Of a DNA stretch of 64,000 nucleotides, positions 1-10,200 are shown piece after piece. The notes under the pieces are model-generated. The model was not told the origin of the DNA, ran no database searches, and was given only the letters and a program-made list of their open reading frames with translations. Origin of the DNA: CAMDMI01 sp044379485 (lineage in GTDB: Bacteria > Bacteroidota > Bacteroidia > Cytophagales > Flexibacteraceae). A program made the position numbers and the translations under genes. Where the stretch lies: contig JBIPOE010000010.1 in NCBI GenBank assembly GCA_044379485.1, positions 9,754 through 73,753 of the forward strand, read 5' to 3'. Each line of letters starts with the position of its first letter. Position 1 is the first letter of the stretch.

Positions 1-2234
1 TCAGAAGTACCCCTTCAACGGTCATTTCTTCAAAACTTTTTCCGGAAATCACTTTTACTGGTGGAACTTTTGGTACAGGAGACATTACACTACAGGCAGA
101 TATCACCAATGATTTCTATAATGGCCCCATCTCAAGTGCTGATATGGATATTTTCAAAGCCCCTCCAGGTGCCCAGGCATGGCAGTTTATTGGTGCTGGT
201 CCTATTCCTACTTTGGTAAGTGGCAGCACATATTCTATCAATCAGGCAGGCGTTATTTACGCAAGTGGTCTAAACCGACTTGCCATTGGAAAATCAAATC
301 TTGTTGATCTTGGAACCCCGCAGGTTTTAACCTGGACAGGCCTGGTTTCAAACGATTGGAACAATGGTGCAAACTGGAGTCCATCTCAGGTCCCTTCTGC
401 CTTTAACCAAAAAGTAACGATTCCAAACACGATTTTAAAACCTGTTTATACTGGTGGAGCACCTCTTAATATCAGAGGTTTGTTTATTACTCTGGGTGCA
501 AGTGTTACCTACACAGGTGATCTTGGATTGGATTCCGCTTTTACAAACAGCGGTTCGTTTACATGCACTGGTCTGTTTACAAACAGTGGAGCAAATTATG
601 TTGGACCACCAGCAAGTTCGGTTTTCAATATTGGAGGTAGCAATGGTGTTAACAACATTGGAGGTTGGTTGATCACCAACACATCAACTTCTGGTGTAGT
701 TGTGGGAAGTTCAACTCAAAAATTCACATTAAATGACTCCTTAAAATTAAACGGAACCGGAAAATTAAATCTGAACGGAGCAAGTCTGACACTGCTATCC
801 ACAGCTGCCAAAACAGCTAAAATCGGAACTATTCCATCCACAGGAACGCTTTCTGGTGCTACCAACGTAACATGGCAACGATACAATCCATCCAACACAG
901 CAGGCTGGTATTTTCAGGGAACGCCTATTCAAGGCCAAACTGTCACCAATTGGGCTGACAACTTTTATGTAAATCTACCTTTTGCAATTCCGTCCGGATT
1001 TCAGGGAACAGAAGACAGAGCTTCAATTTTCACTTTTGATGGAGTTATCAATCCAATAGATGGAACATTTCCAAATGAAAAATTTGGCTGGAGAATCTTA
1101 ACATCACCTGGTTCCTTAACGGTCGGCAAAGGATTTAGAGTTTGGCAGAAAGGATATGGTCCGACTCTTGCATCAAAAATGTATGACAACACAGGAACAA
1201 TAACACAAGGAGATTTTACTTTTAGTACGCCATTTAATGCTTCTGGTTATGATGGTGGCGGATGGAATTTGTTGGCCAACCCCTACCCTGCTGCAATCAA
1301 TTGGTCTGCACCAACCAATGGAACCAACTGGACCAAAACCAATGTGAATGATGCCATTTATATCTGGAATGGAGCCAATTCTCAATACATGACTTTTGTG
1401 GCTGGTGTTGGAACCAATGGAGGATCTAATATTATACCTGCTGGCCAGGCATTTATTGTAAGAGCTGCCGCAGGAGCTACTTTAACAGCCAGAGAAAATG
1501 TGAAGTTTTCTGGTTCGGGTACATTTGCAAGAGTGGCAATTGCGTCTAATTTCCTAAGGATCAAATTGAAAGATGTAAGTGGACACTCTGACGAATCTGT
1601 TTTACGGGTTCAGGATGGCACCAGTTCAGGATTTGATGCAAATGACGATGCATTAAAACTTGATGGTACCTTAATGAATCTTGCAATTCTTTCAGATCAG
1701 GGCAAATTCAGTATTCAATCTTTGGGAGGTTTGGAAGATCAAACGATAATTCCACTAAGTGTAAAAGCAACTCAAGCTGGAAATTTTAAACTTGAGTTTG
1801 AAAACCAAATGGAATTTTTGGGAGATAAACTCATGTATATCCGTGACAACTTCCTTGGCACTGTCACTTTGGTTGAAGAAAATTCAATAGTTGACATCCA
1901 ACTTTCGGAAGATGCAGGTAGCCAGGCAGATGGTCGTTTTGAGTTAATTTTTACCACAGATGCTGTAACTTCCATCTATCAAAAAACCAAAGCAATTGGA
2001 TTTCATTTATTTCCAAATCCATCAAGCAATGGTTCAATTGAAGTTTCCTCCGATAAATTGGTTGAAGGGGCCGAAATTAAAATTGTTAACATGAAAGGAC
2101 AGGTAGTATTTACCTCCAAATTAGCTTCTGAACAGAAACTTTGGAAAATAGAAACTAACCTTGCAGCTGGAATTTACAATGTTCAGGTAAAAGGAAATCA
2201 GGTACATTGGAATCAAAAATTAACCATTCAATAA
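1..2234 (+). CDS. T9SS type A cargo protein, 5' end outside window
   Basis: The frame is open from base 3, so the amino terminus and signal peptide lie upstream of the window; 743 residues are visible. The protein is rich in Gly, Asn, Thr and Ser and is probably all-beta and extracellular. A stretch reading WTGLVSNDWNNGANWSP (around nt 330-390) is of a type common in large Bacteroidota surface proteins. The last 85 or so residues are a type A T9SS sorting domain: it opens at FHLFPNPSSNG, has a central KIVNMKGQVVF strand and ends GIYNVQV...LTIQ. By family knowledge such a domain sends the protein through the outer membrane by T9SS and is then removed. The role of the body is unknown. The next gene, in the same direction, is also T9SS cargo. 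Confidence 0.88.
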   Translation, partial: RSTPSTVISSKLFPEITFTGGTFGTGDITLQADITNDFYNGPISSADMDIFKAPPGAQAWQFIGAGPIPTLVSGSTYSINQAGVIYASGLNRLAIGKSNLVDLGTPQVLTWTGLVSNDWNNGANWSPSQVPSAFNQKVTIPNTILKPVYTGGAPLNIRGLFITLGASVTYTGDLGLDSAFTNSGSFTCTGLFTNSGANYVGPPASSVFNIGGSNGVNNIGGWLITNTSTSGVVVGSSTQKFTLNDSLKLNGTGKLNLNGASLTLLSTAAKTAKIGTIPSTGTLSGATNVTWQRYNPSNTAGWYFQGTPIQGQTVTNWADNFYVNLPFAIPSGFQGTEDRASIFTFDGVINPIDGTFPNEKFGWRILTSPGSLTVGKGFRVWQKGYGPTLASKMYDNTGTITQGDFTFSTPFNASGYDGGGWNLLANPYPAAINWSAPTNGTNWTKTNVNDAIYIWNGANSQYMTFVAGVGTNGGSNIIPAGQAFIVRAAAGATLTARENVKFSGSGTFARVAIASNFLRIKLKDVSGHSDESVLRVQDGTSSGFDANDDALKLDGTLMNLAILSDQGKFSIQSLGGLEDQTIIPLSVKATQAGNFKLEFENQMEFLGDKLMYIRDNFLGTVTLVEENSIVDIQLSEDAGSQADGRFELIFTTDAVTSIYQKTKAIGFHLFPNPSSNGSIEVSSDKLVEGAEIKIVNMKGQVVFTSKLASEQKLWKIETNLAAGIYNVQVKGNQVHWNQKLTIQ

Positions 2235-2251
2235 AATAAAAACCGCTTATG

Positions 2252-2283
2252 TTCCTCCTTGTCAATTGATTGGCAAGGAGGAA
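2252..2283 (+). other. Strong hairpin ending on a perfect AAGGAGGA
   Basis: A 14-bp stem (2252-2265 with 2270-2283, one U-G pair) closes on the four-base loop TTGA. The right arm contains AAGGAGGA, a perfect anti-16S Shine-Dalgarno sequence. No T-tract follows, so it is not a standard intrinsic terminator for the upstream gene. It sits 17 nt before the signal-peptide start at 2301. It could stabilise a 3' end, attenuate, or mask the start of the next gene. Confidence 0.6.
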
Positions 2284-2300
2284 TGAAAAGCAAAACATCT

Positions 2301-3896
2301 ATGAAAAAACAAATATCAACACTTCTATTTGGTCTTCTATTAGGTCTTGGCACAACAAATGCCCAATTGTATTTAAGTTCTATTCCAAACTCTGGATTTG
2401 GAGGTTCTGCTCAGATCACCACAGATTCTGCAGGGTTTATTTATTATGGCACAGTCCGTTTTGCCCAGGACACCCAATTTGTTTTTCGATTAAAGCCTTC
2501 AACCGGAGTTAATGATACTTTGGTTAAAATTCCTAACCGGGTTGCAGGCATAGAAATTAGCAACAAAGACTCTGTTTTGTATATTACCCATTCAGCCAGA
2601 ATCTGGAAATATAATTTTGCTACTAAAACCGTTAAAAACCTGTACAATGGTTTTCAATATCCCACTGTTTTGAGGTTGCGAAGGAAAACCAATGATTTAT
2701 ATGTAATTGAAGTTGGGGGTGATAACGGTAGGGCCGCCATGCTTTCTAAAATAAACCTATCGACAGGTGTAAGAACCAAAGTAGCGGGTGGAATCAATGG
2801 CAGTTCAGAAGTTGGCTATGTAAACGGAACTGGCGATGATGTCAGATTCAGATTTTTATCTCCAAATGGTCCCTTTAAAAACGGTGGAGGACTGGCATTC
2901 AGTCCGGATGAAGATACTTTGTATATTGGAGACGCTAACAACAGATGCATCCGAAAATTAAATATAGCCACTGGCGAAGTTTCAACTTTCGTTGGCCCGA
3001 TTCCAGATTCGGTAAAAGTTGGCTTTAGAGATGGATTCCGTTTTGATGCCCGTTTTAACACCATCAATGGATTGGAAGTTGACAAAGATGGCTTAGTATA
3101 TGTGGCAGATAACGGGCCCTTTTCAAGAGATTCGTCTTCTGGAAATCGAATTAGAAAAATATCCCCTGCCGGACAGGTTTGGACTATAATGGGTTCAGGA
3201 GTTGGTCGTGGCAATAATGCCTTCGATAATTTAGATTTTGCTGCTGGATTTCATGGAACCTCAGCCTTAATTGGAAATCTGAATGACATCATTTTTAACA
3301 AAACCAAGGACACGCTTTATATTTCTCAAAACCAGAGAATAACAAAGGCAACCAAAAGAAAAAGCTCCCTGCGGTTTGATCAACTACTCGATAGAATGGT
3401 AGGAACAGGTAAACACAAAATAAGAACAGTTTCGAATTCCGGAGCGCCCAGGACCATAACACTGATTAGTGCCCCCACAAACGTAACTTTTGCCAATGAT
3501 ACAGCCAATGTACCTGCAGATGCTGCCACAGGTTTTGTGATTTTAAATGCCCAACAAAATGAAGATCGGGATTCAATTTACACCACCTCTGTTGTCGATA
3601 CTTTTAATGTTATTCCTTTCGTTTCCAATAAGGCTTTGAGCAAAGTTAAACTTGTTGCATATCCAAATCCACTCAAGAACAATGAGATGCTTAAAGTTGA
3701 AGGTCAAAACCTGAACAATGGAAACCTTGAGATCGTGGTTACAGATAGAATTGGACGAACAATTAAAAATGAAAATATTCTGATTCAGAATCAGCAATTA
3801 AGATATGAGATTCAAATGCCAAAAGCAGCTGGAATCTATTGGATAACGCTCCGGAATGGTAGCGAAATCCTAAAGGCTTCTATTGTTACACAATAA
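2301..3896 (+). CDS. Secreted NHL-repeat beta-propeller, T9SS type A
   Basis: The product has 531 residues. I chose the ATG at 2301 because it opens directly into a signal peptide (MKKQISTLLFGLLLGLG, cleavage after TNA). In-frame TTG (2259) and ATG (2283) codons lie upstream but overlap a strong hairpin. The body carries repeated NHL-like blades, for example GGLAFSPDEDTLYIGDANNR, NRCIRKLN and GLEVDKDGLVYVADNG, which predict a six-bladed propeller in roughly residues 30-380. The carboxy end (VKLVAYPNPLKNNE to the end) is a type A T9SS sorting domain. It is therefore an exported surface or secreted protein. NHL propellers bind proteins or glycans; the ligand here is unknown. Confidence 0.88.
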   Translation: MKKQISTLLFGLLLGLGTTNAQLYLSSIPNSGFGGSAQITTDSAGFIYYGTVRFAQDTQFVFRLKPSTGVNDTLVKIPNRVAGIEISNKDSVLYITHSARIWKYNFATKTVKNLYNGFQYPTVLRLRRKTNDLYVIEVGGDNGRAAMLSKINLSTGVRTKVAGGINGSSEVGYVNGTGDDVRFRFLSPNGPFKNGGGLAFSPDEDTLYIGDANNRCIRKLNIATGEVSTFVGPIPDSVKVGFRDGFRFDARFNTINGLEVDKDGLVYVADNGPFSRDSSSGNRIRKISPAGQVWTIMGSGVGRGNNAFDNLDFAAGFHGTSALIGNLNDIIFNKTKDTLYISQNQRITKATKRKSSLRFDQLLDRMVGTGKHKIRTVSNSGAPRTITLISAPTNVTFANDTANVPADAATGFVILNAQQNEDRDSIYTTSVVDTFNVIPFVSNKALSKVKLVAYPNPLKNNEMLKVEGQNLNNGNLEIVVTDRIGRTIKNENILIQNQQLRYEIQMPKAAGIYWITLRNGSEILKASIVTQ

Positions 3897-3914
3897 CTAT
3901 AGATTTGGTTAAAC

Positions 3915-3950
3915 TTAAAAAATACCCTGTTTTTAACGGGGTATTTTTTT
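3915..3950 (+). terminator. Intrinsic terminator after the NHL-repeat gene
   Basis: AATACCC pairs with GGGTATT around a short loop, and a run of seven T follows. It lies about 20 bases after the stop codon at 3896 and separates this gene from the giant adhesin gene. Confidence 0.85.
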
Positions 3951-4290
3951 ATCGTAAGGATTGAATATCAAATGTTTGTATTGGAATTATTTACTTTTTG
4001 TTATTTTTAGTTGTCTTAAAAATTAGAAAATGACAGAAATCAACCTCCAAAATTCTTCCCAAAACCTTACCCATTCTGCCCAAAAAAACTTAAAATTTAA
4101 ACTTTGGTCAGGATCAATTTTATTTGAAGGATGTAAAAAATGGATACGAATTTTTTGTTTGGAAATCACAAATTCAGTTTTTTAAAATAAAATGCTAATT
4201 CCTAAACAAGGATTTCAAATTCTTACCATCAAAAACCAAAATGCTATTTTCCCATTAAAAATATTGTTTGTCAGCCAATTATAAAGTAAA
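3951..4290. other. AT-rich intergenic region before the adhesin gene
   Basis: About 340 bases with no recognised gene. A 51-codon frame (4030-4185, +) is present, but its product matches nothing I know and it has no promoter or terminator of its own, so I do not call it. The region presumably holds the promoter of the adhesin gene. I could not find a -33/-7 pair with consensus spacing. Confidence 0.5.
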
Positions 4291-7200
4291 ATGTATTCCT
4301 TAACCAAACTTCAAAAGAATTTATTACCAATTTTGATTACCTGCATTTGGCTCTTCAAAATTGTGGATGGCTATGGTCAAAATAATTTCTGGCAGAAAAT
4401 CAACAAAGGTTTTGGCCCTTCATGCCCTCCTTTTGGGCAAGGCACTGCTTCTTCTGCCATTTCAGGAGGTTTTGAATCCAAATCGAACATCAGCCACAAG
4501 GGCGGCTTTGCCTATACCATGATAAACCCCAAAGCCGTTGGTTGTGGAAACGGATTGTACATGCATGACACCTTGCAAAACCAATGGATTAAAGTTGCAG
4601 GCGACCCCGACAATGGCAATTGCGGATTTTGCACCAGCTACCTGTATTCAAATGGAACGGACATTATCAATTACAAAGGCAACAGTCTTTATCTCTTCAC
4701 CACCGACTATACCAACTATCCAAATGGCTGGAAAGGCCTGGCCAATTTTCCATATGTGAGCGCAGTTTTTAATAGCTGCCAATCCAATTGTAGCCCTGGT
4801 GGTTGCAATTCCAACGATCGTGTTACCCCAGGTTCCTATGGCAGTTTTGGTCTGGATGCCACGGCTTTGATTGGTGATACGCTCTATTATTTTTATTTGT
4901 CAAACTGCCTTACCGAGCAGTTTAAAATAATCAAATTCAACTATAAAACCCTTACCTGGACTTATAAAAACCTGGGTCAGTTGCCTGTGCCAAACGGAGA
5001 TGCAAACCTGACAAGTGGCATGGCTATTACCAGTCCTGCTTCTTTTGGCGGGAAGTTTCAGTTTTTTGTGATGACCAGCTATTCTCCACTTGGAAATGCT
5101 TTGGGAACCGTCCCCAACTATGTGATGGCTTTCAACAATCAAACAAATTCATGGATAAACATTTCCAATGGCGTAAACTGGACCAACCAAACCGGAAATT
5201 TTATAGGAGGTGGAGGTGGCCTTACCACCAATTGGGCCAAAAACAAATTGTATGTATCCTCACAGCAAGGCATTTGGCAGTGGGCGGGCACAGGCTGGTA
5301 CCAGGTGGGTGCTTATTGGGGAAATGCCCCAACGTATCCTACAACCTATGGCTTGTATGTTCCTGGCTTACCAAAAGTAGAGTTGATCGATTTATACACG
5401 TCAAAACCAATCGGACAAAGCAACGATGATCTGAACGGCACATCCTGTCCATTTGAAGACGATTTTTTTAATGCCGGCCGTCGCTCATTTATGTCACCAG
5501 ACGATGGAAAAAATCTGTATGTATTCCGTACCAGCCCACCCGATTATCCGATATGCACAGTAAACAGCAGGGAGACCAATGGTTTTTTCAGGCTCCGTGC
5601 CAATGTGGAAAACATTCCCGCCCCTGTCAATAATCTACATGTGAATACCGCCACATATTTGGGTAACAATGGCCACAACGATCCTGTTGGGGTTACCCTT
5701 ACAGGAAAAAAGAAGCTCAGTTTGTTTGTGGCAGGGAATTTTAATCTGGATCCGTTTTCACCTGTAACATACACCAGCACAGACCTTAGGGGAACAGGCT
5801 CGGGAAAAACTGGCTTTACTGGCCCTGGCCGATCTGGCAAGGTATTGCGCCTCAATGCTGCTGGAGATACATTGAAAGAAGTGCTGACTTTGAGCGATAC
5901 CATTTATGATTTTGACAGCCAGAATTTTGGGGAAATGCGGCAGGTTATCACCGGAAGTTTTGGCGTTTCTGTTCTGGATTCTTCTGGTAAACTGCTCTGG
6001 GCCAAACCCATATCCAATCCATTGAAAACACCCATAAAAGCAGATATCAACGACAAAGGATGGGTTGTAACACTTCACCAGGCAGCCGCTTTTAACCATG
6101 TTATACAGCTTTTTGACCCAAGCGGAACTTTAATGGCAAGTACCACCACGGCCAAAGAAAGGGCTTATGATATTACCATTAAGGGTGATACCATTTTTAT
6201 GGTGGGCGAATTCAATACTTCCGGGGTTTGTTCAGTGGTCCGAATTCCCTACATGTTTGTGTATAAATATACAGGGTCGTCCATCACTTCTTTGTACAGT
6301 TTGTGGAATTTCACCAATGCAGACATGGCTGGCGATTGTGCCGATGCCATGCTGTACAAGGTAGATGTGGGTTTGAACAACAGGGTGTATGTGGCGGGCC
6401 ATACGGCTGGAGGCAACACAGTTTTCAGATGGGATGGCACTGTAAATGAGGTTACTTTCGGAGGCCAGCCGCCCAATAAACTGATTGAAACCGGCGACTA
6501 CTATACCAATGTCCAAAATACGAGGGACGAAAACAAACTCTATTTTGGGGTAATAGATGAGGTAAACCGAAGAATCGAAAAGGGTCAGATCGTAATTCCC
6601 CGGCTGCCAACCGGTGCAGGAAATACAGTCGATATTTCAGAAGGAAACATAAAAGCAGACAAAGATGGCCGTTTGTATGTGATGGGACGTTCGTTTTATG
6701 CCATCAAAGGGCGGGATACAAAAAATGTGAACGGGCAAATTGTGGGCACATACAATGGAGGTGAACCTATGTATTTGCAGGTTAGTGCTGATTTCAGAAC
6801 CCATTTGGTATGGCATACTTTCGGCAAAAATGTGGGTGGCGACAAAACCAAAACCGGTGTGGGCCGTGGCCGTGGCGTTGCCATTCGGGATAGTTCTGTG
6901 GCACTGATTGCCAGGATGAATTCCGGATTTAACATTCCCGTAAAACCCATCATCCAAAATCCATTTTATGTGGTGCAGGATGCTGGCGGCAAGCGAGATG
7001 CCTACCTCGTAACCATGATAAAAGATGCCTGGAAAGTGGCTAAAAAAGATACCATTGCCTTGCCTTATACGCCTGGAGATTCCATCATTCCTACCATTCC
7101 TGCTGATCCTCCGCAAATTACAACTGGCCTGATTCAAGAAAGATCTATTTGTCCGGGAGATAAAATTGATGTGCCATTTGTGGTTAACAACAGGAAGTTT

Positions 7201-10200
7201 AGGGCGGGGAATGTTTTTACAGTACAGTTGTCAGATGCTACGGGAAGCTTTACAAATCCGGTAAATATCGGGACCTTAACGGATTCGGTTTCGGGCATTA
7301 TCAAAAGTACGATTCCGATTTCTACTCTTTCCGGAACCACTTATAAAATACGGGTAATCAGCACAAATCCAGCTGTGGTAGGAAGTATTACCCAGGCCAG
7401 TATCAATATTGGAACAGATTTAACAGCCGCAGGTGCCATTTTTGGACCAAACTCAGTTTGTTCCGGGCAGTATGGCATCAATTATTCTGTATCTCCACTT
7501 GCAAGGGTAATCAGTTACAATTGGTCAGTGCCCACAGGTGCCATCATTTTATCAGGCCAGGGAACAAATGCAGTTTCAATAGATTTTTCAACAAGTTCGG
7601 GTGGAACGGTTTCAGTAGTTCCGGTCTATTCCTGTGGAGTGGGCGGAAATAGTTCAGCCCAGGTTGCCGTGAGCAATTGTCTTACGCCTTTGGCCCAGTT
7701 TTCGGCACTACCACTTAGCACTTGTACGGGAAGTAATGTTCAGTTTTCGGACCAATCCATCAATGCCAGTTCCTGGTCATGGACTTTCGGTCCAGACGCC
7801 AATCCTGCGACTTCAACTGTCCAAAATCCATCAGTTTCATTTACCACAATTGGTTTAAAAGAAGTGAGTTTGATTGTAAACAATGGCGCATCATTTGAAA
7901 CCAAAACTGCTTATATCAACGTAACCAACAGTGCATCAGGGCCGCCACCTGTTATTTTTGGTGATGATAAAATTTGCCAATACCCTGGGGCTTTGCCACC
8001 TTCTGGAATAAATGTGGCCAAAGGAAAACCTGCCGCTGGATTTTGGTCCGGAGGAATTAGGACTGCTGGTGCAGGAAATCTAACAGATGGAAATGCAGCG
8101 ACTTCTTTCACCACCAACAATGAAGAACCCGTTTGGTTTGCGGTCAATCTGGGTGCCGATACCTATCTGGATAAAATAGCTATCAACCTCACCAATGGAG
8201 GTGCCATTCGAAATTTTGTGGTTGAAGTAGCCCCAAATGGTTCGCCCCTAAGCAATGGTTGGCCGAGTTCCGGTTTTACGGTAATCAAAACAGTAACCAA
8301 CAATGCCGCCCCAATTCTGGAATTGAATGCCCTGGCTATCACCACACAATACATCAGAGTTCGGGTAACCACCCGATATGGAGGTGATCCATCCATCAAT
8401 GAAATTCAGGCATTCGGGCCTGATTTGAGAACGGTTTATTGCGTTCCGCCGGTTTCGGGTGCTACCCAATACAACTGGACCTTGCCTGATGGAACTGAAG
8501 TAAGCACTTCAAATGAATGCATTACAGTTGATTTTGCATCAGTCAATATTCCAGTTGGAGGCAAAATCAGGGTTACGACAAATAGCACCTGCGTTACATG
8601 GTCAGGGCCAGCAGAATTGCCGGTTTCCTATTCACCTGATTGCAACATCACTGCCAATCCAATAACCATTCAAACAGGTGTCGTCTCCAATTTAAATCCT
8701 TGCCCTGGAGCAACTTTGACGGTTCCTTTTATTGTAACGGGCTCATTTAATGCTGCCAATATTTTTACAGCCCAGCTTTCAAATGCCAGTGGGAGTTTTG
8801 CTACGCCAGTTTCTATCGGTACTTTTTCGGGAACATTAAGCAGCAATGGCGCCATTTCTGCTACCTTGCCATTGTCAATTTCCGCCGGAACCAACTACAG
8901 GATTAGGGTAATATCTTCCAATCCCTATATTTTGGGATCTGACAATGGAACAGGTATTTCCATCAATTCCTGCACCAACAGCATTCTTACCAAACCAATA
9001 GTTCCACCTAGTTTTTGTGTAGGAGGTTCAGTTACAATTCCATTTACCGCATCGGGCACTTACAATGCCGGAAATATTTATGTGGCCCAGCTGAGCAACA
9101 ATTCGGGCAGTTTTGTTTTGCCTGTAACACTTGGATCATTGGTAAGCAATGCCAACGGAGAACTTTCAATAGTTGGTCAGTTTCCATCAAACTTTACGCA
9201 AGGAAATGGATATAGAATCAGAGTAATTTCATCCAACCCAACAGTTACCGGATCTGAAACTACAAACGACCTGACAGTCAGATCAAAACCTGCCAACACA
9301 GGCCCGATTGACCTTGATAAAGGAATAGATTGTAATACCTACGCAAATTCCAGGTTTATGGTTGATCCTGTTTTGTTTGCCACTGGTTATCGCTGGAAAT
9401 TCAATCCAGCAGGACCAGTAATAGTCTCAGGTGAAAATACAAGGACAATCTATGTGGCATTTCCAACCTTGGCTTCTCCACAAAGCTATATAGTTACTGT
9501 AAAAGCTTTTAATGAATGTGATAGTGCTTCAAATGCAAGTACTTACACAGCCAATGCACCCACTTTGAGTGCTTGTGCAAAATTAATTGCTGGGGAAATT
9601 TTGTCACCAGTAGCCTGTGCAGGAGGAACAATTTCAGTTCCGTACACAGCGACCGGAAGTTTTATAGGTCAGGCAATGGTAGTTCGATTATCTGATAACA
9701 CAGGTAATTTCGCCAATTATCAAAGTAATGTGAATGTAAATTCAGCCCTTGCCTCCGGTATTGTACTGTTACCTGTACCGATCAATCTAGCACTGGGTAC
9801 TGGGTATAAGGTCAGGATTTTTGCAAATAATTTCGGTTTTGCCAGTACCAGCATTACCACATTGACAGTCCAAAACTGCGAAACCATCAACCTAAACACA
9901 ATTGTAACCAACCCGCTTTGTGTTGGAAAAGCCATTTCGTTGACCTACACCGCCACCGGAACCTTTTTGGCAGGCAATACTTTTACTGCCCAGCTTTCCA
10001 GTCCAATCGGAAGTTTTGTCGCCCCTGTTACCCTTGGGAATGTCAATTCTATTACCAGCGGCACGATCAATGGGACGATACCAGCAGGTGTTTTTTCTGG
10101 AACGGGATACAGAATCAGAATTATTTCTTCCAATCCAGCACGTGTAGGAACCATCAGCCCTGCAGATTTGAGCGTTTTTAGAAAGCCTGGTGATGTATTG

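Noticed and set aside
3971..4000. TACTTTTTG with upstream TTTG as promoter of the adhesin gene
   Set aside because: The spacing of 13 bases is too short and the -7 box has an extra T.
4030..4185. 51-codon reading frame in the gap before the adhesin gene
   Set aside because: No family resemblance, no signal or membrane segment, and no promoter or terminator of its own; probably chance in AT-rich DNA.
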